Origin: Nomia melanderi
Taxonomy: Eukaryota > Arthropoda > Insecta > Hymenoptera > Halictidae
Length of the DNA: 64,000 nt
NCBI RefSeq assembly: GCF_051020985.1
Contig: NW_027475133.1
Coordinates: 2,604,001-2,668,000 of the forward strand
Reading direction: 5' to 3'
Below, one piece after another: positions 26,262 to 39,330 of this stretch (positions are counted from its first letter, which is position 1; each line of letters opens with the position of its first letter). The translations under genes were made by a program, and so were the position numbers. The notes under the pieces were generated by a model. The model made no database searches, had not been told where the DNA came from, and worked only from the letters and a program-made list of their open reading frames with translations.

Positions 26262-27136
26262 CGGACCACCAGGGGCCGAGAAAACCACCGTCACATGGGG
26301 CCGGACATTCAGGTTCAGGGAAAAATACAATATATATCTGGTGATATCTCGGGTGCTATTACAGATAGCGCAATAAATCAAAGTGAATTGTCTGTAGGAG
26401 GCCCTGGCGCATGAATCTGTGCAGCGGGATCTACCTCGGACCACGAGGGACCGAGAAAACCATCGACACATGGGGCCGGACACTCAGAGTCAGGGGAAAA
26501 TCCAATATAAATCTGGTGATATCTCTGGTGCTCTTACAGATAGCGCACTAAACCAAAGTGAATCATCTGCAGCGGGCCCTGGAGCATGAATCTGTGCAGC
26601 GGGAACGAACTCGGATCACCAGGGGCCGAGAAAATTACAGATATTCGGAATCCGTCACCCAAGGTCATGTAAAAATCCAGCATATATCTGGTGATATCTC
26701 GGGTGCTATTAGAGATAGCGCAATAAACCAAAGTGAATTGTCTGCAGGAGGCCCTGGCGCATGCATCTGTGTAGCGGGAACGACCTCGGACCACCAGGGG
26801 CCGAGAAAACCACCGACTCACGGGGCCGGACACTCAGGGTCAGGGGAAAATCCAATATATATCTGGTGATATCTCGGGTGCTATTAGAGATAGCGCAATA
26901 AACCAAAGTGCACTGTATGTAGGAGGCCCTGGCGCATGAATCTGGGCAGCGGGAACGACCTCGGACCACCAGGGGCCGAGAAAATCACCGTCTCATGGAG
27001 CCGGACACTCAGGGTCAGGGGAAAATCCCATATATATCTGGTGATATCTCGGGTGCTATTACAGATAGCCCAACAAATCAAAGTGCATTGTCTGTAGGAG
27101 GCCCTGCCGCATGAATCTGTGCAGCGGGAACGACCG
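26262..27136. repeat. 875-bp tandem duplication, copy 1 (5 monomers)
   Basis: The unit repeats at once at an offset of 875 bp, with no difference seen in the parts compared. The left limit is the mismatch t/g at 26261/27136. The unit carries one D2 monomer, gaaaaccatcgacacatgg, and tcccatatatatc. The five-monomer spacing of D monomers recurs elsewhere. Confidence 0.9.
26608..26782. repeat. D monomer 2 (subtype D2)
   Basis: D2 shares the diverged block but reads catgtaaaaatcc, gatatctcggg and ttagagata, so it is closer to the ordinary consensus outside the block than D1 is. The start is aactcggatcacc. Confidence 0.87.
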
Positions 27137-28011
27137 CGGACCACCAGGGGCCGAGAAAACCACCGTCACATGGGGCCGGACATTCAGGTTCAGGGAAAAA
27201 TACAATATATATCTGGTGATATCTCGGGTGCTATTACAGATAGCGCAATAAATCAAAGTGAATTGTCTGTAGGAGGCCCTGGCGCATGAATCTGTGCAGC
27301 GGGATCTACCTCGGACCACGAGGGACCGAGAAAACCATCGACACATGGGGCCGGACACTCAGAGTCAGGGGAAAATCCAATATAAATCTGGTGATATCTC
27401 TGGTGCTCTTACAGATAGCGCACTAAACCAAAGTGAATCATCTGCAGCGGGCCCTGGAGCATGAATCTGTGCAGCGGGAACGAACTCGGATCACCAGGGG
27501 CCGAGAAAATTACAGATATTCGGAATCCGTCACCCAAGGTCATGTAAAAATCCAGCATATATCTGGTGATATCTCGGGTGCTATTAGAGATAGCGCAATA
27601 AACCAAAGTGAATTGTCTGCAGGAGGCCCTGGCGCATGCATCTGTGTAGCGGGAACGACCTCGGACCACCAGGGGCCGAGAAAACCACCGACTCACGGGG
27701 CCGGACACTCAGGGTCAGGGGAAAATCCAATATATATCTGGTGATATCTCGGGTGCTATTAGAGATAGCGCAATAAACCAAAGTGCACTGTATGTAGGAG
27801 GCCCTGGCGCATGAATCTGGGCAGCGGGAACGACCTCGGACCACCAGGGGCCGAGAAAATCACCGTCTCATGGAGCCGGACACTCAGGGTCAGGGGAAAA
27901 TCCCATATATATCTGGTGATATCTCGGGTGCTATTACAGATAGCCCAACAAATCAAAGTGCATTGTCTGTAGGAGGCCCTGCCGCATGAATCTGTGCAGC
28001 GGGAACGACCG
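27137..28011. repeat. 875-bp tandem duplication, copy 2
   Basis: Partner of 26262-27136. The identity stops near 28029, where ggccgggaaaacc replaces ggccgagaaaacc. Confidence 0.9.
27483..27657. repeat. D monomer 3 (subtype D2)
   Basis: Copy of the D2 monomer at 26608 created by the 875-bp duplication; no difference seen. Confidence 0.88.
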
Positions 28012-28239
28012 CGGACCACCAGGGGCCGGGAAAACCACAGTCTAATGGGGCCGGACACTCAGGGTCAGGGGAAAAGCCAATATATATCTGGTGATATCTC
28101 GGGTGCTATTAGAGATAGCGCAATAAACCAAAGTGCATTGTCTGTAGGAGGCCCTGGCGCATGAATCTGTGCAGCGGGAACGACCTCGGACCACCAGAGT
28201 CCGAAAAAACCACAGTCTCATGGGGCCGGACTCTCACGG

Positions 28240-28810
28240 TCAGGGTAAAATCCAATATATATCTGGTGATATCTCGGGTGCTATTAGAGATAGCGCAATA
28301 AATCAAAGTGCATTGTCTGTAGGAGGCCCTGGCGCATGAATCTGTGCAGCGGGAACGACCTCGGACCACCAGGGGCCGAGAAAACTACAGTCTCATGCGG
28401 CCGGACACTCAGGGTCTGGGGAAAATCCAATATATATCTGGTGATATCTCGGGTCCTATTACAGATAGCGAAATAAATCAAAGTGCATTGTCTGTAGGAG
28501 GCCCTGCCGCATGAATGTGTGCAGCGAGAACGACCTCGAACCACCAGGGGCCGAGGAAACCACAGTCTCATGGGGCCGGACACTCAGGGTCAGGGAAAAA
28601 TCCAATATATATCTGGTGATATCTTGGGTGCTATTAGATATAGCGCAATAAACCAAAGTGCATTATCTGCAGGAGGCCCTGGCGCATGAATCTGTGCAAC
28701 GGGAACGACCTCGGACCACCAGGGGCCGAAAAATCCACAGTCTCATGGGGCCGGACACTCAGGGTCAGGGAAAAATCCAATATATATCTGGTGATATCTT
28801 GGGTGCTATT
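28240..28810. repeat. Module Q, copy 2
   Basis: Matches 21.58-22.15 kb at an offset of 6654 bp (38 monomers plus 4), with small private changes such as ctgccgcatgaatgtgtgc. Confidence 0.8.
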
Positions 28811-29529
28811 AGCGATAGCGTAATAAACCAAAGTGGATTATCTGCAGGAGGCCCTGGCGCAAGAATCTGTGCAGCGGGAACGACCTCGGACCACCAGGGG
28901 CCGAGACAACAACCGTCTCATGGGGCCGGACACTCAGGGTCAGGGAAAAATCCAATATATATCTGGTGATATCTCGGGTTATATTACAGATAGCACAATA
29001 AATCAACGTGCATTGTCTGTAGGAGGCCCTGGCGCATGAATCTGAGCAGCGGCAACGACCTCGGACCACCAGGGGCCGAGACAACCACCGTCTCATGGGG
29101 CCGGACACTCAGGGTCAGGGGAAAATCCAATATATATCTGGTGATATCTCGGGTGCTATTACAGATAGAGCAATAAACCAAAGTGAATTATCTGCAGGAG
29201 GCCCTGGCGCATGAATCTGTGCAGCGGGAACGACCTCGGGCCACCAGGGGCTGAGAAAACGACCGTCTCATGGGGCCGGACATTCAGGGTCAGTGAAAAA
29301 TCCAATATATATCTGGTGATATCTCGGGTGCTATTAGATACAGCGCAGTAAACCAAAGTGAATTATCTGCAGGAGGCCCTGGCGCATGAATCTGGGCAGC
29401 GGGAACGACCTCGGACCACCAGGGGCCGAGGAAACCACAGTCTCATGGGGCCGGACACTCAGGGTCAGGGAAAAATCCAATATATATCTGGTGATATCTT
29501 GGGTGCTATTAGATATAGCGCAATAAACC

Positions 29530-30670
29530 AAAGTGAATTATCTGCAGGAGGCCCTGGCGCATGAATCTGTGCAGCGGGAACGACCTCGGACCACCAGGGG
29601 CCGAGAAAACCACAGTCTCATGGAGCCGGACACTCAGGGTCAGGGGAAAATCCAATATATATCTGGTGATATCTCGGGTGCTATTACAGATAGCGCAATA
29701 AACCAAAGTGAATTATCTGCAGGAGGCCCTGGCGCATGAATCTGTGCAGCGGGAACGACCTCGGACCACCAGGGGCCGAGAAAACCACAGTCTCATGGAG
29801 CCGGACACTCAGGGTCAGGGGAAAATCCAATATATATCTGGTGATATCTCGGGTGCTATTACAGATAGCGCAATAAATCAAAGTGAATTATCTGCAGGAG
29901 GCCCTGGCGCATGAATCTGTGCAGCGGGAACGACCTCGGACCACCAGGGGCCGAGAAAACCACAGTCACATGGGGCCGGTCACTCAGAGTCAGGGGAAAA
30001 TCCAATATATATCTGGTGATATCTCGGGTGCTATTAGATACAGCGCAATAAACCTAATTGAATTATCTGCAGGAGGCCCTGGCGCATGAATCTGGGCAGC
30101 GGGAACGACCTCGGACCACCAGGGGCCGAGAAAACCACAGTCTAGTGGGGCCGGACACTCAGGGTCAGGGGAAAATCCAATATATATATCAAGTGATATC
30201 TCGGGTGCTATTAGATACAGCGCAATAAACCAAAGTGTATTATCTGCAAGAGGCCCTGGCGCATGCATCTGTGCAGCGGGAACGACCTCGGACCACCAGG
30301 GGCCGAGAAAACTAAAGTCTCATGGGGCCGGACACTCAGGGTCTGGGGAAAATCCATTATATATCTGGTGATATGTCGGGAGCTATTACAGATAGCGCAA
30401 TAAATCAAAGTTCATTGTCTGGACGAGGCCCTGGCGCATGAATCTGTGCAGCGGGAACGACCTCGGTCCACCAGGGGCCGAGAAAACCACCGTCTCATGG
30501 GGCTGGACACTCAGGGTCAGGGAAACATCCAATATATATCTGGTGATATCTCGGGTTATATTACAGATAGCACAATAAATCAAAGTGCATTGTCTGGACG
30601 AGGCCCTGGCGCATGAATCTGTGCAGCGGGAACGACCTCGGTCCACCAGGGGCCGAGAAAACCGCCGTCT
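29530..30670. repeat. Module S, copy 2
   Basis: Partner of 24.98-26.12 kb at +4552 bp. Downstream of 30.67 kb it joins a segment matching 26.73-27.0 kb and 27.6-28.0 kb, so the junction marks a recombination between two modules. Confidence 0.84.
30108..30284. repeat. 177-bp monomer with atcaagtgatatc (second copy)
   Basis: Same two-base core expansion and caagtgatatc change as 25556-25732. Confidence 0.82.
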
Positions 30671-31187
30671 CACGGGGCCGGACACTCAGGGTCAGGGGAA
30701 AATCCAATATATATCTGGTGATATCTCGGGTGCTATTAGAGATAGCGCAATAAACCAAAGTGCACTGTATGTAGGAGGCCCTGGCGCATGAATCTGGGCA
30801 GCGGGAACGACCTCGGACCACCAGGGGCCGAGAAAATCACCGTCTCATGGAGCCGGACACTCAGGGTCAGGGGAAAATCCCATATATATCTGGTGATATC
30901 TCGGGTGCTATTACAGATAGCCCAACAAATCAAAGTGCATTGTCTGTAGGAGGCCCTGCCGCATGAATCTGTGCAGCGGGAACGACCGCGGACCACCAGG
31001 GGCCGGGAAAACCACAGTCTAATGGGGCCGGACACTCAGGGTCAGGGGAAAAGCCAATATATATCTGGTGATATCTCGGGTGCTATTAGAGATAGCGCAA
31101 TAAACCAAATTGAATTATCTGCAGGCGGCCCTGGCGCATGCACCTGTGCAGCGGGAACGACGTCGGACCACCAGGGGCCGAGAAAAC

Positions 31188-32412
31188 AACCGTCTCATGG
31201 GGCCGGACACTGAGGGTCAGGGGAAAATCCAATATATATCTGGTGATATCTCGGGTACTATTACAGATAGCGCAATAAATCAAAGTCCATTGTCTGTAGG
31301 AGGCCCTGGCGCATGAATCTGTGCAGCGGGAACGACCTCGGACCACCAGGGGCCGAGAAAACCGCAGTCTCACGGGGCCGGACACTCAGGGTCAGGGGAA
31401 AATCCAATACATATCTGGTGATATCTCGGGTGCTATTAGAGATAGCGCAATAAACCATAGTGAATTATCTGCAGGAGGCCCTGGCGCATGAATCTGTGCA
31501 TCGCGAACGACCTCGGACCACCAGGTGCCGTGAAAACCACCGTCTCATGGGGCCGGACACTCAGGGTCATTGAAAAATCCAATATATATCTGGTGATATC
31601 TCGGGTGCTATTACAGATGGCGCAATGAATCAAACTGCATTGTCTGTAAGAGAGCCCGCCGCATGAATCTGTGCAGCCGGAACAACCTCGCACCACCAGG
31701 GGCCGAGAAAACCGCAGTCTCATGGGGCCGGACAGTCAGGGCCAGGGGAAAATCCAATATATATCTAGTGATATCTCGGGTGCTATTAGAGATAGCGCAA
31801 TAAACCAAAGTGAATTATCTGAAAGAGGCCCTGGCGCATGAATCTGTGCAGCGGGAACGACCTCGGACCACCAGGGGCCGAGACAACCACCGTCTCATGG
31901 GGCCGGACACTCAGGGTCAGGGAAAAATCCAATATATATCTGGTGGTATCTCGGGTGCTATTACAGATAGCGCCATAAATCAAAGTGCATTGTCTGTAAG
32001 CTGCCCTGGCGCATGAATCTGGGCAGCGGGAACGACCTCGGACAACCAGGGCCCGAGAAAACCAGCGTCACATGGGGCCGGACACTCAGGGTCAGGGGAA
32101 AATCCAATATAAATCTGGTGATATCTCGGCTGCTATTACAGATAGCGCAATAAATCAAAGTGGATTGTCTGCAGGAAGCCCTGGCGCATGATTCTGTGCA
32201 GCGGGAACGACCTGGGACCACCAGGGGCCGAGGAAATCACCGTCCCGTGGGGCCGGACACTCAGGGTCGGGGAAAAATCCAATATATATCTGGTGATATC
32301 TCGCGTGCTAGTAGAGATAGCGCAATAAACCAAAGTGCATTGTCTGCAGGAGGCCCTGGCGCATGAATCTGTGCGGCGGGAACGACCTCTGAACACCAGG
32401 GGCCGAGAAAAC
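31188..32412. repeat. 1225-bp tandem unit, copy 1 (7 monomers)
   Basis: Repeats at +1225 bp with a few single-base differences (for example near 31325 and 31619). Markers are cactgagggtc, aatacatatc, gcatcgcgaacg, gtaagagagcccgcc, cggacagtcagggcc and gtaagctgccc. Homology to the next copy fades about 75 bp before the end of the unit. Confidence 0.85.
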
Positions 32413-33637
32413 CACCGTCTCATGGGGCCGGACACTGAGGGTCAGGGGAAAATCCAATATATATCTGGTGATATCTCGGGTACTATTACAGATAGCGCAA
32501 TAAATCAAAGTCCATTGTCTGTAGGAGGCCCTGGCGCATGAATCTGAGCAGCGGGAACGACCTCGGACCACCAGGGGCCGAGAAAACCGCAGTCTCACGG
32601 GGCCGGACACTCAGGGTCAGGGGAAAATCCAATACATATCTGGTGATATCTCGGGTGCTATTAGAGATAGCGCAATAAACCATAGTGAATTATCTGCAGG
32701 AGGCCCTGGCGCATGAATCTGTGCATCGCGAACGACCTCGGACCACCAGGTGCCGTGAAAACCACCGTCTCATGGGGCCGGACACTCAGGGTCATTGAAA
32801 AATCCAATATATATCTGGTGATATCTCGGGTGCTATTACAGATAGCGCAATGAATCAAACTGCATTGTCTGTAAGAGAGCCCGCCGCATGAATCTGTGCA
32901 GCCGGAACAACCTCGCACCACCAGGGGCCGAGAAAACCGCAGTCTCATGGGGCCGGACAGTCAGGGCCAGGGGAAAATCCAATATATATCTAGTGATATC
33001 TCGGGTGCTATTAGAGATAGCGCAATAAACCAAAGTGAATTATCTGAAAGAGGCCCTGGCGCATGAATCTGTGCAGCGGGAACGACCTCGGACCACCAGG
33101 GGCCGAGACAACCACCGTCTCATGGGGCCGGACACTCAGGGTCAGGGAAAAATCCAATATATATCTGGTGGTATCTCGGGTGCTATTACAGATAGCGCCA
33201 TAAATCAAAGTGCATTGTTTGTAAGCTGCCCTGGCGCATGAATCTGGGCAGCGGGAACGACCTCGGACAACCAGGGCCCGAGAAAACCAGCGTCACATGG
33301 GGCCGGACACTCAGGGTCAGGGGAAAATCCAATATAAATCTGGTGATATCTCGGCTGCTATTACAGATAGCGCAATAAATCAAAGTGGATTGTCTGCAGG
33401 AAGCCCTGGCGCATGATTCTGTGCAGCGGGAACGACCTGGGACCACCAGGGGCCGAGGAAATCACCGTCCCGTGGGGCCGGACACTCAGGGTCGGGGAAA
33501 AATCCAATATATATCTGGTGATATCTCGCGTGCTAGTAGAGATAGCGCAATAAACCAAAGTGAATTATCTGCAGGAGGCCCTGGCGCATGCATCTGTGCA
33601 GCGGGAACGACGTCGGACCACCAGGGGCCGAGAAAAC
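32413..33637. repeat. 1225-bp tandem unit, copy 2
   Basis: Partner of 31188-32412. At 33.56-33.7 kb the sequence switches to match 31.11-31.3 kb at an offset of 2450 bp (2x1225), the start of a third, truncated unit. Confidence 0.84.
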
Positions 33638-33783
33638 AACCGTCTCATTGGGCCGGACACTGAGGGTCAGGGGAAAATCCAATATATATCTGGTGATATC
33701 TCGGGTGCTATTAGAGATAGCGCAATAAACCAAAGTGAATTATCTGCAGGAGGCCCTGGCGCATGAATCTGTACAGCAGGAAG
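33610..33783. repeat. 174-bp monomer (1-bp deletion at its 3' end)
   Basis: The usual gcagcgggaacgacc is gtacagcaggaagacc, losing one base. It coincides with the junction leaving the 1225-bp repeats. Confidence 0.75.
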
Positions 33784-34058
33784 ACCTCGGACCACCAGGG
33801 GCCGATAAAACCACCGTCTCATGGGGCCGGACATTCAGGTTCAGGGAAAAATACAATATATATCTGGTGATATCTCGGGTGCTATTACAGATAGCGCAAT
33901 AAACCAAAGTGCATTGTCTGTAAGAGGCCCTGGGGCATGAATCTGGCCAGCGGGAACGACCTCGGACCACCAGGGGCCGAGAAATCCACCGTCTCAGGGG
34001 GCCGGACACTCAGGGTCAGGGGAAAAGCCAATATATATCTGGTGATATCTCGGGTGCT

Positions 34059-34758
34059 AGTAGAGATAGCGCAATAAACCAAAGTGAATTATCTGCAGGA
34101 GGCACTGGCGCATGCATCTGTGCAGCGGGAGCGACCTCAGAGCACAAGGGGCCGAGAAAACCACCGTCTCATGGGGCCGGAAACTCAGGGTCAGGGAAAA
34201 ATCCGATATATATCTGGTGATATCTCGGGTGCTATTACAGATAGCCCAGTAAATCAAAGTGCATTGTCTGTAAGCTGCCCTGGCGCATGAATATGGGCAG
34301 CGGGAACGACCTCGGATCACCAGGGGCCGAGAAAACCACCGTCTCATGGGGCCGGACACTCAGGGTCAGGGAAAAATCCAATATATATCTGGTGATATCT
34401 TGGGTGCTATTACAGATAGCGCAATAAACCAAAGTGAATTATCTGCAGGAGGCCCTGGCGCATGCATCTGTGCAGCGGGAACGACCTCAGACCACCAGGG
34501 GCCGAGAAAACCACCGTCTCATGGGGCCGGAAACTCAGGGTCAGGGAAAAATCCGATATATATCTGGTGATATCTCGGGTGCTATTACAGATAGCCCAAT
34601 AAATCAAAGTGCATTGTCTGTAAGCTGCCCTGGCGCATGAATATGGGCAGCGGGAACGACCTCGGACCACCAGGGGCCGAGAAAACCACCGTCACATGGG
34701 GCCGGACACTCAGGGTCAGGGGAAAATCCAATATATATCTGGTGATATCTCGGGTACT
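34059..34758. repeat. 350-bp dimer duplicated in tandem
   Basis: Monomers around 34084-34290 and 34434-34640 share gaaactcagg, aatccgatat, gatagccca/gatagcccag and gtaagctgccc at an offset of 350 bp. The copies differ at a few bases (gagcacaagg versus gaccaccagg), so the duplication is older than the perfect ones. Confidence 0.75.
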
Positions 34759-36408
34759 ATTACAGATAGCGCAATAAATCAGAGTCCATTGTCTGTAGGA
34801 GGCCCTGGCGCATGAATCTGTGCAGCGGGAACGACCTCGGACCACCAGGGGCCGAGAAAACCGCAGTCTCACGGGGCCGGACACTCAGGGTCAGTGGAAA
34901 ATCCAATACATATCTGGTGATATCTCGGGTGCTATTAGAGATAGCGCAATAAACCATAGTGAATTATCTGCAGGAGGCCCTGGCGCATGAATCTGTGCAT
35001 CGCGAACGACCTCGGACCACTAGGGGCCGAGAAAAACACCGTCTCATGGGGCCGGACATTCAGTGTCAGGGAAAAATCCAATATATATCTGGTGATATCT
35101 CGGGTGCTATTACAGATAGCGCAATAAATCAAAGTGCTTTGTCTGTAGGAGGCCCTGGCGCATGAATCTGGCAAGCGGGAACGACCTCGGACAACCAGGG
35201 GCCGAGAAAACCACCGTCCCATGGGGCCGGACACACAGGGTCAGGGGAAAAGCCAATAAATATCTGGTGATATCTCGGGTGCTATTAGAGACAGCGCAAT
35301 AAACCAAAGTGAATTATCTGCAGGAGGCCCTGGCGCATGAATCTGTGCAGCGGGAACGACCTCGGACCACCAGGTGCCGAGACAACCACCGTCTCATGGG
35401 GCCGGACACTCAGGGTCGTGGGAAAATCCAATATATATATGGTGATATCTCGGGAGCTATTACAGATAGCGCAATAAATCGAAGTGCATTGTCTGTAGGA
35501 GGCCCTGGCGCATGAATCTGTGCAGCGGGATCTACCTCGGACCACGAGGGACCGAGAAAACCATCGACACATGGGGCCGGACACTCAGAGTCAGGGGAAA
35601 ATCCAATATAAATCTGGTGATATCTCGGGTACTATTACAGATAGCGCAATAAATCAAAGTGCATTGTCTGCAGGAGGCCCTGGCGCATAAATCTGTGCAG
35701 CGGGAACGACCTCGGACCACCAGGGGCCGAGAAAACCACCGTCTCATGGAGTCCGACTGTCAGGGTCTGGGAAAAATCCAATATATATCTGGTGATATCT
35801 CGGGTGCTATTAGCTATAGCTCAATAAATCAAAGTGAATTATCTGCAGGGGACCCTGTCGCATGAATCTGTGCAGCGGGAACGACCTCGGACCACCAGGG
35901 GCCGAGAAAACCACCGGCTCATGGGGCGGGACACTCAGGGTCAGGGAAAAATCCAATATATATCAGATGGTATCTCGGGTGCTATTACAGATAGCGCAAT
36001 AAATCAAAGTGCATTGTCTGTAAGCTGCCCTGGCGCATGAATCTGGGCAGCGGGAACGACCTCGGACCACCAGGGGCCGAGAAAACCACCGTCACATGGG
36101 GCCAGACACTCAGGATCAGGGAAAAATCCAATATATATCTCGTGATATCTCGGGTGCTATTAGCGATAGCTCAATAAATCAAAGTGAATTATCTGCAGGG
36201 GACCCTGTCGCATGAATCTGTGCAGCGGGAACGACCTCGGACCACCAGGGGCCGAGAAAACCACCGTCTCATGGGGCCGGACACTCAGGGTCGGCGAAAA
36301 ATCCAATATATATCTGGTGATATCTCGGGTGCTATTAGAGATAGCGCAATAAACCAAAGTGAATTGTCTGCAAGAGGCCCTGGCGCATGATTCTGTGCAG
36401 CGGGAACG

Positions 36409-36583
36409 ACCTCGGACCACCAGGGGCCGAGAAAACCACCGACACATGGGGCCGCACTCCCAAGGTCATGTAAAAACCCAGGATGTATCTGATGATATCT
36501 CGGGTGCTATTAGAGATAGCGCAATAAACCAAAGTGAATTATCTGCAGGAGTCCCTGGCGCATGCATCTGTGCAGCGGGAACT
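36409..36583. repeat. Chimeric D monomer (right part of the block only)
   Basis: The left half of the block is ordinary (ccgacacatggggccg), then it becomes D-like (ctcccaaggtcatgta) with further private changes (aaacccaggatgtatc, gatgatatc). It appears to be a recombinant or conversion intermediate. Confidence 0.8.
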
Positions 36584-36758
36584 ACCTCGGACCACCAGGG
36601 GTCGAGAAAACCACCGTCTCATGGGGCCGGACACTCAGGGTCAGGGAAAAGTCAAATATATATCTGGTGATATCTCGGGTGCTATTAGAGATAGCGCAAT
36701 AAACCAAAGTGAATTGTCTGCAAGAGGCCCTGGCGCATGATTCTGTGCAGCGGGAACG

Positions 36759-36933
36759 ACCTCGGACCACCAGGAGCCGAGAAAATTACAGATATTCGGA
36801 ATCCGTCACCCAAGGTCATGTAATAATCCAGCATATATCTGGTGATATCTCGGGTGCTATTAGAGATAGCCCAATAAACCAAAGTGAATTATCTGCAGGA
36901 GGCCCTGGCGCATGAATCTGTTCAGCGGGAACG
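36759..36933. repeat. D monomer 4 (subtype D2)
   Basis: Full diverged block with catgtaataatcc, ordinary gatatctcggg and gatagcccaataaacc. Its front is ggaccaccaggagcc, different from the 26.6 kb copies. Confidence 0.86.
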
Positions 36934-37283
36934 ACCTCGGATCACCAGGGTCCGAGAAAACCACCGTCTCATGGGGCCGGACACTCAGGGTCGGCGAAAA
37001 ATCCAATATATATCGGGTGATATCTCCGGTGCTATTATCGATAGCGCAATAAACCAAAGTGAATTATCTGCAGGAGGCCAGGGCGCATGAATCTGTGCAG
37101 CGGGATCGACCTCGGACCACCAGGGGCCGAGAAAATCAAAGTCTCATGGGGCCGGACTGTCAGGGTCAGGGAAAAATCCAATATATATCTCGTGATATCT
37201 CGGGTGCTATTAGCGATAGCTCAATAAATCAACGTGAATTATCTGCAGGGGACCCTGTCGCATGAATCTGTGCAGCGGGAACG

Positions 37284-37458
37284 ACCTCGGACCACCAGGG
37301 GCCGAGAAAACCACCGTCTCATGGGGCCGGACACTCAGGGTCATGTAAGAATCCAGCATATATCTGGTGATATCTCGGGTGCTATTAGAGATAGCGCAAT
37401 AAACCAAAGTGCATTGTCTGTAGAAGGCCCTGGCGCATGAATCTGTGCGGCGGGAACG
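37284..37458. repeat. Chimeric D monomer (short right-hand tract)
   Basis: Ordinary through cactcagggtc, then D-like catgtaagaatccagcat. The D tract is only about 20 bp, shorter than in the 36409 chimera. Confidence 0.8.
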
Positions 37459-38508
37459 ACCTCTGACCACCAGGGGCCGAGAAAACCACCGTCTCATGGG
37501 GCCGGACACACAGGGTCAGGGGAAAAGCCAATAAATATCTGGTGATATCTCGGGTGCTATTAGACATTGCGCAATAAACCGAAGTGAATTATCTGCAGGA
37601 GGCCCTGGCGCATGCTTCTGTGCAGCGGGAACGACGTCGGACCACCAGGGGCCGAGAAAACAACCGTCTCATGGGGCCGGACACTCAGGGTCAGGGAAAA
37701 ATCCAATATATATCTGGTGATATCTTGGTTGCTATTAGAGATAGCGCAATAAACCAAAGTGAATTATCTGCAGGAGGCCCTGGCGCATGTATGTGTGCAG
37801 CGGGAACGACCTCCGACCACCAGGGGCCGACACAACCACCGTCTCATGGGACCGGACACTCAGGGTCAGGGAAAAATCCGATATATATGTGGTGATATCT
37901 CGGGTGCTATTACAGATAGCCCAATAAATCAATGTGTATTTTCTGTAGGAGGCCCTGGCGCATGAATCTGTGCAGCGGCAACGACCTCGGACCACCAGGG
38001 GCCGAGAAAACCACCGTCTCATGGGGCCGGACACTCAGGGTCAGGGAAAAATAAAATATATATCTGGTGGTATCTTGGGTGCTATTACAGATAGCGCAAT
38101 AAATGAAAGTGCATTGTCTGTAAGCTGCCCTGGCGCATGAATCTGGGCAGCGGGAACGACCTCGGACCACCAGGGGCCGAGAAAATCACCGTCTCGTGGG
38201 GCCGGACTGTCAGGGTCAGGGAAAAATCCAATATATATCTGGTGATATCTCGGGTGCTATTACAGATAGCGCAATAAACCAAAGTGCATTGCCTGTAGGA
38301 GGCCCTGGCGCATGAACCTGTGCAGCGGGAACGACCTTGGACCACCAGGGTCCGAGAAAACCACCGTCTCATGGGGCCGGACACTCAGGGTCGGCGAAAA
38401 ATCCAATATATATCTGGTGATATCTCGGGTGCTATTAGAGATAGCGCAATAAACCAAAGTGAATTGTCTGCAAGAGTCCCTGGCGCATGATTCTGTGCAG
38501 CGGGAACG

Positions 38509-38683
38509 ACCTCGGACCACCAGGGGCCGAGAAAACCACCGACACATGGGGCCGCACTCCCAAGGTCATGTAAAAACCCAGGATGTATCTGATGATATCT
38601 CGGGTGCTATTACAGATAGCGCAATAAATCAAAGTGCATTGTCTGTAGGAGGCCCTGGCGCATGAACCTGTGCAGCGGCAACG
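38509..38683. repeat. Chimeric D monomer, second copy of the 36409 type
   Basis: Same mixed block as 36409, found 2100 bp downstream. The tail is type B here and type A in the partner, so exchange has continued after the duplication. Confidence 0.8.
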
Positions 38684-39330
38684 ACCTCGGACCACCAGGG
38701 GCCGAGAAAACCACAGTCTCATGGGGCCGGACACTCTGGGTCAGGGGAAAATCCAATATATATCTGGTGATATCTCGGGTGCTATTACAGATAGCGCAAT
38801 AAATCAAAGTGCATTGTCTGCAGGAGGCCCTTGCGAATGAATCTGTTCAGCGGGAACGACCTCGGATCACCAGGGGCCGAGAAAACCACCGACACATGGG
38901 GCCGGACACTCAGGGTCGAGGAAAAATCCAATATATATCTGGTGATATCTCGGGTGCTATTAGAGATAGCGCGATAAATCAAAGTGAATTATCTGCAGGA
39001 GGCCCTGGCGCATGCATCTGTGCAGCGGGAACGACCTCGGACCACCAGGGGCCGAGAAAATCACCGTCTCATGGGGACGGGCACTCAGGGTCTGGGGAAA
39101 ATCCAATATGTATCTGCTGATATCTCGGGTGCTATTAGAGATAGCGCAATAAACCAGACTGCATTGTCTGTAGGAGGCCCTGGCGCATGAATCTGTGCAG
39201 CGGGAGCGACCTCTGACCACAAGGGGCCGAGAAAACCACCGTCTCATGGGGCCGGACACTCAGGGTCGAGGAAAAATCCAATATATATCTGGTGATATCT
39301 CGGGTGCTAATAGAGATAGCGCAATAAACC
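38610..39330. repeat. Distant copy of the 19.7-20.3 kb segment
   Basis: Monomers with cactctgggtc, cttgcgaatgaatctgttc, ccgacacatgg, gtcgaggaaaaa and atatgtatctgctg occur in the same order as at 19.70-20.26 kb, about 18.9 kb upstream. Later monomers then match 20.93 kb onward, so one or more monomers were lost between. Confidence 0.8.

Larger units (their letters stand above)
34759..38680. repeat. Most heterogeneous segment of the array
   Basis: Monomers here carry many private changes (gtcgcatgaatc, tagctatagctc, tatcagatggtatc, tatcgggtgatatc, agacattgcgc) and few long-range partners. One exception is a 2100-bp (12-monomer) offset pairing about 36.28-36.53 kb with 38.38-38.63 kb. Reduced homogenisation is the simplest reading. 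Confidence 0.68.
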
